From NCBI RefSeq assembly GCF_007655135.1, contig NC_045128.1:14524230-14588229 (forward strand): a stretch of 64,000 bases of DNA. Direction: 5' to 3'. The position numbers and the translations under genes are program-made. The stretch comes from Punica granatum (taxonomy: Eukaryota; Streptophyta; Magnoliopsida; Myrtales; Lythraceae). The notes beneath the pieces are model-generated. The model searched no databases. It worked only from the letters and a program-made list of their open reading frames with translations, and had not been told where the DNA came from. Positions 1 through 11,500 of this stretch are shown piece after piece. Within the stretch, counting starts at the first letter, position 1, and every line of letters starts with the position of its first letter.

Positions 1-514
1 ACCGTTAGGGGTGTGCACGGGTATCAGGTATATCCGGAACAGGTCGGAACCTACCAGTTATGGTAGGGTCCGGGTAGCTCATATTGAAAATAGAGTAGGG
101 TCCAGATATTAAAATAAGGAAATGGTGGAGATTGTTTCGGTTTCGATTCTTATTTACAGGGTACCCAGAATCGGAACCGGAACCGATACCCGGAATCGGA
201 TGGTACTTATTTAAAAAAAAAAAGGAGTAAAGTTCATCTCCCTGTTTCCGACTTCTGAGATTTCGTAAACCCTATTATCCTCAAACGAGTCAGACTCTTT
301 ACTCTCGGGTCTGGCCTCCGACTCTCTAAGTGAATGCTTTGTAAACCCCTCCGTGACCTCCGTCTCCGACTCCGACTCTCTTTCAAGCTCTCGAAGGCAC
401 CGAGCGAGGGTTTCCTTTTCTCTTCCTCTTTTCCAAAATCCTAGTAGTTGGTAGTCGCTTCCTCTGGCCATTCTCTTGTACGAATCCTTCCTCTGGTTCG
501 AATCCTTCCTCTGC

Positions 515-598
515 GCGCTCTCTTCCCTAGCGGCGCCTCCTTTGGCCATCTTCTATGCGCTCTCTTCCCCGACGGTGCCTCCTTTGGCCATCCTTTGT
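515..598. repeat. 42-bp tandem duplication in CT-rich leader
   Basis: Two adjacent near-identical 42-bp copies begin with GCGCTCTCTTCCC (at 515 and 557). They follow an 18-bp duplication of CGAATCCTTCCTCTG at 481-514. They lie in the leader-like region of the hAT remnant; no coding role is supported. Confidence 0.7.
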
Positions 599-922
599 AG
601 TGTATATCCCTTTTTCGACCTTTTTCCCTATAAATCTTGGCGACCTGCCTCACCAGTTGCCAAGTGACGGCTCAACAATCAATCTCATTTGCTCGATTTT
701 TAAAGATAAAAATGACAAATGAACGTATAGATAGTACAAATTGATGTTAGGGCGACATAACCTTGAGAAATTCTTCATGAAGTTTGAATAAAATACTTAC
801 GAAAGCCCACTTTTTTATCATTTTTCACCACACCTAATCAGCCTACTTCTATTGGCTTTTCATTGACACTAAAGAGGCATTTTTAGTATTTAGAATCATA
901 TTCCCCATATGCAACAATAAAA

Positions 923-944
923 TAATATATATATATATATATAT
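923..944. repeat. AT dinucleotide microsatellite
   Basis: About eleven TA repeats inside the AT-rich part of the hAT remnant. Confidence 0.9.
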
Positions 945-1461
945 TTGTCTATCTATGTGTGTGTATTTTTACAGTTCACTCTCATTACCAATACAAATTA
1001 AAGTGTCGTCGGGTTTGAGTGGATTACCAGAAAGTTGGCTAGGTTGCTGTAATGCTGTTGAATGTCTTTCCTTAATGGGGTAAAAGAGAACATGAAATTA
1101 GGGTTGCTAAGCAGCTTTAAACCTATGGCTTTGCTTTCACTAATCCAACAAAAAGCATAGTAATTAACCCACAAGTATGGGCCTTCTTTTTTCTGTAAAT
1201 TACGGATGTTCTTAAGCAATGTTAAATTAGTTATAACAGTTCGACCCTGCAAAAGGCATAATTATTCGTATGTGTTACATTCACAATTAGCCTATTTATT
1301 GTCTAGAATTCAATTGTATTGCGAACCCTTATTTAAATTTATCGAGACAATAGATGGGGCAACCGACAACATTATCTTGAGAGATATATAGTTAACTAGT
1401 TTTTAGATATGAGACTCTTTTAATGAAACTGATGTGCTATAGTTATATACTTATATTGCAG

Positions 1462-1617
1462 ATGGAAAATTCGAGTAACAAGACCCCCGCTGATAGTGAG
1501 TCTGCATGTGGGGTATCATCGACCAAAGTGAGCTCTAAGAAGTCAAGGTCCGAGATTTGGGATCATTTTCATAAGGTCAAAGATGAGAAAAAATGGAAAG
1601 GACGTTTCAATTTGTAA
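1462..1617 (+). pseudogene. BED-type zinc finger fragment of a hAT transposase
   Basis: A 51-codon reading frame starts with ATG directly after a good splice acceptor (TATATTGCAG). It encodes a polar Ser-rich leader and then SEIWDHFHKVKDEKKWK, the start of the BED finger in plant hAT (RICESLEEPER-type) transposases, which binds transposon ends. The frame stops before the Cys-Cys and His-Cys ligands, so no complete finger remains. No dimerisation domain is recognisable downstream. It is inferred to be the decayed first coding exon of the surrounding element. Confidence 0.5.
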
Positions 1618-2540
1618 TTACTACAATTCACCCCTTGCTTCTTGTGTTGATTGGGGTACTTCATCAATGTGGAAACCCACATTGGATTTGTTGATGATAT
1701 ATTATATATATATATATATGTGTGTATATATCTAAAGGGTGATCTTAATTCTTCAAGGGTTGTCCTGGGAGGTGTTCAAAATCTTCTACAGGTTTTATGG
1801 ACTCATGTTAAATCTAGCAAAAATTGAGATTTACTGTGCCGTATTGGATGAGCAGTCTGTTAAGGAAATGTTGGATTTGAGATTTCCTGTTAACAATATG
1901 GAAGTTTAATTAATTTGGTTTCTTATTAACTTTGCTTGGTTTGTAGGACAAATCGGATATGCCATTGTATGTGTCGCGCAAGTGCTGGATGAGTATCAGA
2001 AGAATTTTGGTGATTCGTGTAGGACTGTTCAGACAAATATTATTTAGCCATGTTTGTGTGTCGCTAATTTTTTTTCAATGTTTAGTTTATGGACGTATTG
2101 TAAGGACATATTACTCTTTGTTGTGTGAGATCGTATTATGGATGTTTAGTTTTGTATATGAATTGATGAGACAAATTATTTTTTATTATTGTGGATTAAT
2201 TTAAATCTATGTCGATATTATATTTGCCGTGATTATTGATTACGGATGATATATTTTCGGTTTTATTTAGCGAGACAAAAAAATTTACGGGGTCTAATAG
2301 GGTATTCGGAACCTGTGGTATAATACATGTTTCGGTTCCAAGATTCAACATGGTAGGGTCCGGTTCTAAAATTTTGGAATTGATCCCTTACAAGGTAGGG
2401 TCCGGATATCGTGAAAATAACAGGGTATTCGAAACCGATCACCCATAGTAACCATATTGAAGCCAAATTATTTTAACAATTTAGGAATTAGATTTTTTTC
2501 GAAACTGAATAGTTCGATTTTTTCGGTTCGAAACAGGATG

Positions 2541-3460
2541 GGTCGGTTATCGATTCCTTTTCTTTCTTTCTTTCTTTTCTTTTCTTTTTTTTTTTGTTTT
2601 TTGTTTTTTGTTTTTTGTTTTTGTTTTTTGCAGATGGATCTACTCTTGTTCAATTTCCACGTGAAAGAATCGGATTGCAATAAGGCTTGGGCTTCTAAAG
2701 GTTTCTCAACTCGGCCCGTGGTAAGGCCCATCATTCACCATCGCCCCACGGCCCATACGACGAGGCTGGGTCGTGACCCTGTCAGTGAACAATACCATGA
2801 CACGCGGAACCTCCTCCCGCCGTCCGTCTCCGTAAACTCGGACTCGACAGAGGGATCGAGGATGATTTGGTCATTTTGTCTGAGAGAAAAAAACAAGACA
2901 TTGCCCGTTTTCTTAGTTGGGACGGCGGGGCGGTGCGCTTTGCGAGGACTAACATTCCGCTGCCGTCAGTTTTAATGTTGCCGCTGCTGACGTGGGAATG
3001 CCCCCCTGGCCTCAGTTGGTAAGAATCATCTGGAGCGCCGACCATTACATTCCCCACGTGGCAGGCTATAATAGGACTGTAGTTGGCCTTTCGGCCAACT
3101 ATATTACTTTTCGTTGGTTGACTTGCCGGATGTACCGTTGGAATATTCTGCACGGAACAGTGAAGTACGTTCACACGCCTTCGTATTTGTTTAACGTTGT
3201 TTTTTTTTTTTAAAAAAAGAAATGTCAGTTGCCAGCAGAATGGTGGGCTGATAATTGTTGTCCCCGAAATACTTGCATTCTGTAAAAAAGCATTCTTTCT
3301 TTTTTAATTTTTTTAATTCCTTTTTCTTTTTGTCAAAGAAATATATATATATATATGTATATTTTTTTGCAGCGCCAGAAATCGAGCGCTCATGTCCGGG
3401 CAGGCCAAATTACCACTTTGCCCTATGTTTTTCCGGTTTTGTTCTACTGCCTGACGACTT
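2541..3460. other. Intergenic: poly-T tract and GC-rich stretch, no gene seen
   Basis: A long T-rich low-complexity run (about 2555-2635) is followed by a more GC-rich stretch holding several GGCCCA/TGGGC-type motifs near 2685-2760, which resemble plant site II promoter elements. Reading frames here lack recognisable domains and overlap on both strands. A second T-rich tract lies at 3190-3360. No gene can be supported. Confidence 0.5.
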
Positions 3461-3463
3461 TAA

Positions 3464-3656
3464 GGGTGCGTTTGATTTCAGAGTTAAAATAACTTTGATT
3501 TTGATTTTGATTTTGATTTTGATTTTGATTGTGGAAAAGGACAAATGAGATGAGATTATAAATTTGACTTGGAAAACATGTATTTTTGTTGTGTAGTGTG
3601 TTGAGTTAAAATCAAAACCATGATTCTAAAATCACATTAACAAATCAAACACAGCA
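3464..3656. mobile_element. Tourist-like MITE with TAA target duplication
   Basis: A 193-bp element has imperfect terminal inverted repeats: the left end GGGTGCGTTTGATTT matches the complement of the right end, TGCTGTGTTTGATTT, at 12 of 15 positions. It is flanked by TAA at 3461-3463 and 3657-3659, the usual 3-bp duplication of PIF/Harbinger-derived Tourist MITEs. It is AT-rich, non-coding, and contains a short TTTTGA microsatellite at about 3493-3529. It lies about 2 kb upstream of the myosin gene. Confidence 0.75.
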
Positions 3657-3897
3657 TAAGTTTCCTTCTACTGTAAGAAATCGGGTCGCTATAGGCTTTG
3701 AATTCGATTATGGTCAATGAGATATTTTTTTATGCCTATATTGTCTTCTACAAATGTCACTGAATCCACAGGTTGATCTTGTAATTATGTACGAAGGCTC
3801 TTTCGAGAAAACAATTTCGACCGACAACAGTGACTTTACAAAGTCGTGATAGTTAAGTGCATTTCTTTTTATAGAAATTGGAATTGATACCGAACCT

Positions 3898-4122
3898 TAT
3901 TTGGTTTCATAAATCGATTTTAACTTTACTTTTAGCTCTACTTCACTTATCTTATCTCAACTATTCATTACTTTTTTCAAAATTCAACAACACAAATCAT
4001 TACTTTCTCTCAACTATTCATTACTTTTTCACATTTTTTCTCATAATTTAACAATATAATCATTATAACCTAATTAAAATCAATACTCAACTCTATTTAA
4101 CTTTAAAACCAAACACACTATT
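3898..4122. mobile_element. Second, truncated Tourist-like MITE
   Basis: The right end contains AACCAAACACAC and the left end TTTGGTTT, so the inner parts of the termini are complementary as in the neighbouring MITE, but the first bases of the left terminus are missing. The interior has a repeated CTCAACTATTCATTAC motif. No intact target duplication is visible. The assignment rests on terminal sequence only. Confidence 0.5.
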
Positions 4123-5089
4123 AATTATCTATTACAATCAATTTTGAGTATGAGTCATGAATTATTGAGTGGTATTTCTTTATTTCTGAATTGTATAATG
4201 TGATTAATCAGAGAGATAATACATATGCTGACCAAAAAAAGAAAGTGATAAGATAGATGACATGTGAGTGATAATGTCGTTTGATAATGATACGATGTGG
4301 AGGTGGTGTGTCTAACGATAAGTTCATTGGAGTTGAATCATAACGTGACTAATTTATCTAGGTGATGGTGCAACCACATTAAGAGGTGAGAAAATATTCA
4401 GAGAATAAAATAATTTCCTCTAATTTATGGATTTATAAAAGGGTATAAGGTAAAACTAATCCCACTAAAAGTTACCACTAGGGCTCCAAATTATAGTTAT
4501 ATATTGTGTATAATGCATAACAATTGCATTGGCAACGAGCTGAAGTACTAAGCCCTTTTTTTTTTATGCTTTATGCAATACGAGAGATTTTCATTTTTTC
4601 CAACCCAACGATTGTAATATTTCATTAACGACTCGATCGATCAGGTAGCAATTTTTCCATGAAGATCCGTCGGTGCCAATTAAATTTGTAAATCACTGTG
4701 CCAACAGCGTTGTCGATGCCAGCATTTGATGGTTGCCATAATTCGCATGTATTGATTAAATCCACTCCTTTTTTTTAATGCATAAACACCATTAGTTACG
4801 GGACATTATATACGTATGGAGGAGGAACGTAACAAATAGCAGTTTATGATCGTAACGGTTTCAAATAGAAAATGAGATCGAGGAGAGGTATGGAGAGTGC
4901 TACCGGACATTCCATAAATACGATCAAATGACTGCTCAAGCCAACAAAGACAGGGAAAAGCCCCCCTAAAAACAAAAGAATGAAAATTAGCGAATTTTTT
5001 TAATAATTAATAATAATTCATCATCGATGAAATCTCGGGTTAAAGAGCTAAATCATCGTGTGTGGAGACCACGATTCGTCCCCTCCGCT

Positions 5090-5110
5090 TCTCTCTCTCT
5101 CTCTCTCTCT
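5090..5110. repeat. CT microsatellite
   Basis: About ten CT repeats in the proximal myosin promoter, followed by a short GT run and more CT repeats. Confidence 0.9.
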
Positions 5111-5162
5111 GTGTGTGTCTTTCTCTCTCTGTACGGACCTCACCTCACTTGAAGTCTTGAAG

Positions 5163-5165
<3 letters not shown>

Positions 5166-5214
<49 letters not shown>
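5166..5214. repeat. GA microsatellite
   Basis: About 24 GA repeats, roughly 130 bp upstream of the TATA box of the myosin gene; complementary to the CT tract at 5090-5110. Confidence 0.95.
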
Positions 5215-5215
<1 letters not shown>

Positions 5216-5340
5216 GAGACTAGAGAGAGAAAGTGTTATTTCTTACAGCAGCAAATGCAAATATACTCAGTAGAGAGAGAAAGTGCTGAAGGCCAGCTCA
5301 AACATCTAAACATCGCTTTTCCTTTCTTCCCTTGCTCTCA

Positions 5341-5350
5341 TATATATAAG
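5341..5350 (+). promoter_or_regulatory. TATA box of the myosin XI gene
   Basis: TATATATAAG is followed by a pyrimidine-rich stretch, which places transcription start near 5370-5380. The leader then runs about 210 nt to the start codon at 5588. Confidence 0.65.
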
Positions 5351-5549
5351 CTCTCCCCTCCCCCCCAACTCCATTCCTAGAGAGAGAAAACTCGCCTGCC
5401 CCCAACCTCGGAATCGCCTCTGCTTCATCCTCTCTGTCTCCGTCAGCTCAATTTCAGCAGCCTCGTCTCTCCCTCTGACGAAGTTGGCTTCCCGCTGTGC
5501 CCGATCTGAGCCGGCGAGTTCGTTCCGGGACAGCTGGCCGGTGCCTTGC

Positions 5550-5558
5550 ATGAATTGA
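5550..5558 (+). promoter_or_regulatory. Two-codon upstream ORF in the myosin leader
   Basis: ATG-AAT-TGA is the only ATG between the predicted transcription start and the main start codon, and it ends 29 nt before that start. Such minimal uORFs can reduce or tune initiation at the next ATG. The upstream ATG has C at -3 (CTTGCATGA), a weak context, so leaky scanning is likely. Confidence 0.55.
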
Positions 5559-5587
5559 GGGAGGAGATCGGCTGCTGAGCTGGCCCC

Positions 5588-8500
5588 ATGGTAAACTCGA
5601 TGGTGAATTCCCGCCGATTGTTTGCTTGTTTCGATGTTTTGCTGGCTTGTGGTCGGTTTCAGCTGATTGTTCGGTTCATTTGATTTGTGTTCTTCTGAAA
5701 AGTAATCATTGATGATGAAGTGCGCTTGGATTAGAGTTGTTTGTGTGGATTCGGAGCTGCGTATTAGCTCTGTCACCGTTCCATTGAATCGAGTTAGTGA
5801 TAATCTTGGTGATATGCAATCTTCTGTATTGCTATCTTTTCGGATTACTAGCCTAGGATCCTAATGAGCACTCGACATTCCTTGACGATCTTATATTTTA
5901 TTATACGGTGTGTGTATGTGGCGAAAATATGCCAAGCGTTCCATTAGAGTTGTCGGGTAATATCATCGGAATTAGGTACAAGCATTTTGCTTTGAAAAGC
6001 TTAGTACTAATAAGAATTGCTGTTAGTGGGAACTGTTGGGTGACAGTTAACATTTGCAGTCCAGTTGGTGGGGGAAATCAAGGTCCGCTATTGCATAGTT
6101 TTGCTAAGCAGTGCCATGAATATTTTTCAGTACTTCTTCTATTATTTACAAACCTTGGTCGGTGCAAATGGGGACATAGCTTAGATTGAATCGCACGGTG
6201 CCTGTTATTTTAAGTTTTCATATTACATTCTCAATTGACCAAGATTTGACTAAGTTGCACACTTAATTCAAATTCTGTGTTCTCCACAACTTCATTAGAA
6301 GTCTTGAAGAATTTGTGAATTTTCTGGAATACTAAGCAGACAGTGATGGTGATGAAGCAAGGAAGTTGATGAAAATGAAAATCACGATGGATTCTCTAGC
6401 CATTAAATAATTGTGGACTACTGCCATGCTTCAGCTGGCTTTTGGACTGTGTCATTTACAAGGAGTGAATCAGAAATGATACTGGGTTCTATCAGTAGTT
6501 AAGTGGCGAGTGTTGGATTTTCTTCATCTTCGTGGAGGTATTGATCACTGATCCATAAAAGGGGAAGCTTATTGGGATGATGAGCATTAACTAGGAATTG
6601 CCTTTAACTCCACTGGGAAATGAAGTGGGAGAATTCTCAGTTAATATGGCTATTACAGTGGCAGCCAGAATCTGGTCATATTAAGCATGTATTCCCAGGG
6701 AAAAAAAAGTGTTGTGGCAGAACCCTCTTAAGTAACTTGATATTGATGAGCTGCGTACCCATATTCTGTATTGGTGGAAGAGGAGGCATACTACTTAGAC
6801 AAGTGATGACACTGTAGAACTCATTGCTTGTTATTATCCGTGGCTGAGGATCATCTTTGATGGCTCATATGATCCAAATGCACTCTGTAAATTAACGTTT
6901 CCATAGAATATATCTTTGAACAAATTCAAGCTCATTTAATTTCAGTAAGCACAATCAGAAGAACAACTGGCAAATCATTTGGCATGTGCTTCTTGGCAGC
7001 TAATTGACATTTTGTAGATTAAGATCTAGAAGTATTTTGCAATAACCATACAAGAAAACTTTCTTCTAATTTCCCCAAGATCTTTGGATTTGGATTACAT
7101 TTATTTCTTTGAGGGGTAGCTTGCTTGGGTTTTGGGCCTTTCATGTAACAGTAATTTTGTAGTTCGAGGCCTCAATATTTGGTTACCGACTTAAGTTGCG
7201 GCCTCTCCCCTGGATAGTTTCTTGGAGCATTCATTACTTTTTGTCTGTTTATCCTTGAACCAAATATCTGGTTGCACTGTAATCTTTTTGCTTGGCAGTT
7301 CTTTGCCATTCCTACCCATGAAATTATGAATTTAAAAGAAAATTAACATCTAATTGTCCATAAAATTTAGGAGAAACCACTTTTGAAGACAAAATTATTT
7401 AGACAACAAAAATAAGCATGGTATTCAACTGAATTGACTGTCATTTGCCAATCTTGTGGCATTAATTATCTGAAAAAGAACAGCCTACTAGAAGTAACCA
7501 TTCTAATAGTTAAACATGTTGAAAATTGTTAGTGCAGTTCCTTAAATTCTGTAAGTTGGATGTGTGTTTGTGCATGAAGAATTGCGAGATGTCTTATTAT
7601 CATAGAATTGATTGAGCATGCTGCAATTATCTGTTTGGTCAGTATGAGAACCAACACAAACCAAAGGAGCTTATAGAAATTTGTCTTGTTTCTCTTCTTT
7701 CCTGGTAACTGTCTGTTCAGTAATATTTATAATATTATGTGATGAATGGTACTTGCCCTTTAGTATATGATTTTTATTTAAGTTCATTTGATTTTGTTCT
7801 TTCCAACTAATCTGTGAATCTTTCATATGCCCTGGAGAGTTCTACGTGGCACGTAAATGTGTATTCCATAAATTTATTCTATCTTGTCCGTGATATTGCT
7901 ATGCTATTTTAGATTTAACTATCTATGCTTCTTAATATCTACAATTTCCTGATATTCTTGCAGGCTGCACCTGTGAACATAATTGTTGGTTCTCATGTGT
8001 GGGTTGAAGATCCTGTGCTGGCATGGGTTGATGGAGAAGTCTTCCGCATTAACGGCGAAGAAGTCCATATCAACAGAACAGATGGAAAAATGGTTTGCAT
8101 CCTTTCAACATTTTTACATGCTATGTCTATGCCTTTTACAGTTAAATTATTTTATTCTTAGCAAGAAAACCTCCATGTTGATGGAGAAATCTTCTGCATT
8201 AATTGTGAAGAAGTCCATATTAGTAGAATAAATGGAAATGACGGTTTGCATCTGTCAAGATTTTTTAAAACATTTTCTTTATGGCTTATTAATAATTAAA
8301 TTATATTATTATATATTAATAGAACTCATATATGTGAAGGCTGGTAGGTAACTTTATTATCTACTTTTAGGTTGTAAAATTAATTTCCTCAGAAGAATAT
8401 TTTTCTCAACTTAGAATTCCAAAAAGTTGTTATGCGTGAAGTAAAGCAGTTTTCTGAACTCGAATTTTTTAAAATCCAAGTTTTCCTCTTAAAAAGCACT

Positions 8501-11500
8501 TATTTCCTCAAACTCATTTTACTGTTACTAGCTAATTTATAGTTTGATATTTTTTCCATTTGAAATGCTGATTGCAGGTTGTTGCCAATATTTCCAAAGT
8601 GTTTCCTAAAGATACAGAAGCTCCTCCTGGAGGTGTAGATGATATGACAAAGCTTTCATATTTGCATGAACCGGGAGTTCTGCATAACTTGGCTATGAGA
8701 TATGAACTTAACGAAATCTATGTAAGATGTATTTTCAGAGCTTTATTTTGATGCTTATTTTGATGTAACTCACCAATTTAAGTAAAAGGATGCTCATGGA
8801 TAATGTTTGTCCGTCCTTTTCAGACATACACTGGAAATATCCTCATTGCAGTAAACCCCTTCCAACGATTACCTCATCTATATGATACTCACATGATGGA
8901 ACAATACAAAGGGGCCGCATTTGGAGAGCTAAGCCCTCATGTTTTTGCAGTTGCAGATGCCTCATACAGGTCAGTGCCATAATATGAATTAATCATTCGC
9001 TATTCGTTCTCATATTTTGTGCTGACTTTGCACGTAATATGAAAAAGGGCAATGATAAATGAAGGGAAGAGCAACTCGATATTGGTTAGTGGAGAAAGTG
9101 GTGCTGGAAAAACTGAGACAACAAAGATGCTCATGCGATATCTTGCTTATCTCGGTGGGCGATCAGGTGTAGAAGGGCGGACAGTTGAACAACAAGTGTT
9201 GGAAGTAAGATTATATTATTCTTCAAGTCTACTCGTCAAACTTTTCCCCTTTGTGATTTCTTTTACTTCCCTTTCAGTACATACCTTACTGGATGCTTCT
9301 GGTCTGTTAATACAGTCTAATCCAGTGCTTGAAACATTTGGGAATGCAAAAACTGTCAGGAACAATAATTCAAGGTAAATATTTATTGTCCCTGTTCTCT
9401 GTTATGTTGAATAATATGGCTATTTGTCTATTAGTTGTATGTTGTCTGGATGATGAGCCCCTTGGAACTTGCAAGCACTTAATAGCTGAAACGAGTTGTT
9501 TAATAACTTACACAGCCCGAAAGTTCTCCTTTCCCTTTTTATATCATGAGATCTCAATTAAAGGATAAGAAAGGGAGGATCTCCAGAACTTCCTGTTGGG
9601 CTCCCACAATGAAGGATATATCATCCAAGTAGTGGACATCTTTCCTTTGTCCTATCTAAAATAGAGAAGTCATCTCATGAAAGTTTGCATGGACAATGTT
9701 CTGTGATGTTTTAACTTACTTTTCTTGTATTCTTATGAAAATGCAGTCGTTTTGGAAAATTTGTTGAGATCCAATTTGACAAGAGTGGGAGGATATCTGG
9801 GGCTGCTGTCCGAACCTATTTACTTGAAAGATCTCGTGTTTGCCAAATTTCAGACCCTGAAAGAAACTATCACTGCTTCTACCTTCTCTGTGCAGCACCG
9901 CCTGAGGTAATATTCTTGAAAAACTCAAGACATTGTCAATGTTGCCGGCATATGTTTGTGACAATCATGTTCAATTTCATGAGTTGGTGGTGGCTGTTTT
10001 TGCAAATTTACAGGAAAGAGAGAAGTATAAGCTCGGAAGCCCTAGTTCATTCCATTACTTGAACCAATCAAATTGCTATGCCTTGGATGGTGTAAATGAT
10101 GCTGAGGAATATCTTGCGACCAGAAGGGCAATGGATATAGTAGGAATCAGTGAGGAAGAACAGGTCATCCTTTTTATTTGGTATTAAAAATGGGAGGGAT
10201 ATTGCAAATTTAATTAGTTTTCTGATAAGATTATTATTATTCTATACAGGAAGCAATTTTCAGGGTAGTAGCTGCAATTCTGCACCTTGGAAATATTGAA
10301 TTTGCAAAAGGGGAGGAGATAGATTCTTCTGTTATCAAGGATGATAAATCCAGGTTCCACCTAAATACGACAGCTGAGCTGCTCAGGTATGCTTCATATA
10401 TGACTGCAGAAGATACCTCTTTTTTCTGTTAGACATTCTCCATTAATGACCATTCATTTCATAGATGCGATGCGAAGAGTTTGGAAAATGCCTTGATTAA
10501 GCGTGTCATGGTAACACCTGAGGAGATCATCACAAGGACACTAGATCCTGTCGGTGCTCTTGGCAGCAGGGATGCATTAGCCAAAACCATGTACTCCCGT
10601 CTTTTTGATTGGTAATGTACATTCATTCCTTTACTAATTTTGTTAGTCCTGCCCTTCTTACTGTGCTTCTCACATATAGGTTAATAAAAATTGCAAAAAA
10701 GAGGAAAGTCTTCATTGTTGTAATTTAGAAAACATTTCTTTGTCGGGGTAAGTAGGCTTTGTTTTGGCAGAATTATAGTATTGAAGAATCATGTAAGGAA
10801 AAATTTTGCACCCCCCACCCCCCAACCAAAAACCAATAATATTTTGAAGTTAAGGTTGTCTTGCAAGGATATCGTAACTAGCAGCCTGATGGTCCTTTAA
10901 TTTCTTGCTGATAAACATGGTATTTAACAAGTGGACCTCATGAATGCCTCTTTCTCTTGACTTGTTTGTATTGCTATTAGTTATCTCTGTATGCCATATC
11001 TGGTAGGTTTTTGTTTCTTTAGTGTGACAAATCCTTACTGATGCAGGCTTGTTGATAAAATTAACAACTCCATTGGCCAAGACCCAAATTCAAAAACATT
11101 GATTGGTGTTCTTGATATTTATGGTTTTGAAAGTTTCAAGCTCAACAGGTAAGCATTGAATTCTTGTACGTGTCCTGTCCTCTGTAATTTTCGGCTCAAG
11201 AATGACCTTCTGCTGTTGTTTAGCTTTGAGCAGTTCTGCATCAATTTTACAAACGAGAAATTGCAGCAGCATTTCAATCAGGTTTTTCTCATTTTTTAGA
11301 CAATATATGCACTTTTTTTCCGACACTTTATGTTTCTTCCAAACCTAATCTTTGTTCAATTTGTGTTCGTGCAGCATGTCTTTAAAATGGAGCAGGAAGA
11401 ATATACGAAGGAAGAAATTAATTGGAGCTATATAGAGTTTGTTGATAACCAAGATGTGTTAGACCTGATCGAAAAGGTCGATTTTCTTTGTAATTTGAGT

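Larger units (their letters stand above)
6..2540. mobile_element. Degraded hAT-like DNA transposon remnant
   Basis: The left edge reads GGGGTGTGCACGGG, a sequence often seen at plant hAT ends. It is followed by a subterminal region with recurring TAGGGTCCGG-type motifs near 65-110 that reappear near 2350-2410. Between them lie a CT-rich leader and an exon-like piece with a BED-finger start (1462-1617). No intact transposase, no clear inverted terminus on the right and no target duplication could be found, so both limits are approximate. The element would be non-autonomous and old. It could instead be two overlapping remnants. Confidence 0.4.
4123..5340 (+). promoter_or_regulatory. Upstream region of the myosin XI gene
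   Basis: AT-rich non-coding sequence between the MITEs and the TATA box. The proximal 250 bp carries a CT microsatellite (5090-5110) and a long GA microsatellite (5166-5214). Such GAGA tracts are typical of plant proximal promoters and are bound by BPC-family proteins (family knowledge). The CT and GA tracts are complementary and could pair. No gene is seen in this stretch. Confidence 0.55.

Noticed and set aside
2457..2975. Open frame of 172 codons
   Set aside because: It runs through a poly-T tract that gives a Phe-rich run and shows no domain, start context or splice support.
8162..8243. Duplicate of exon 2 as an alternative exon
   Set aside because: Possible splice sites give 82 nt, which shifts the myosin frame, and the preceding tract is a poor acceptor context.
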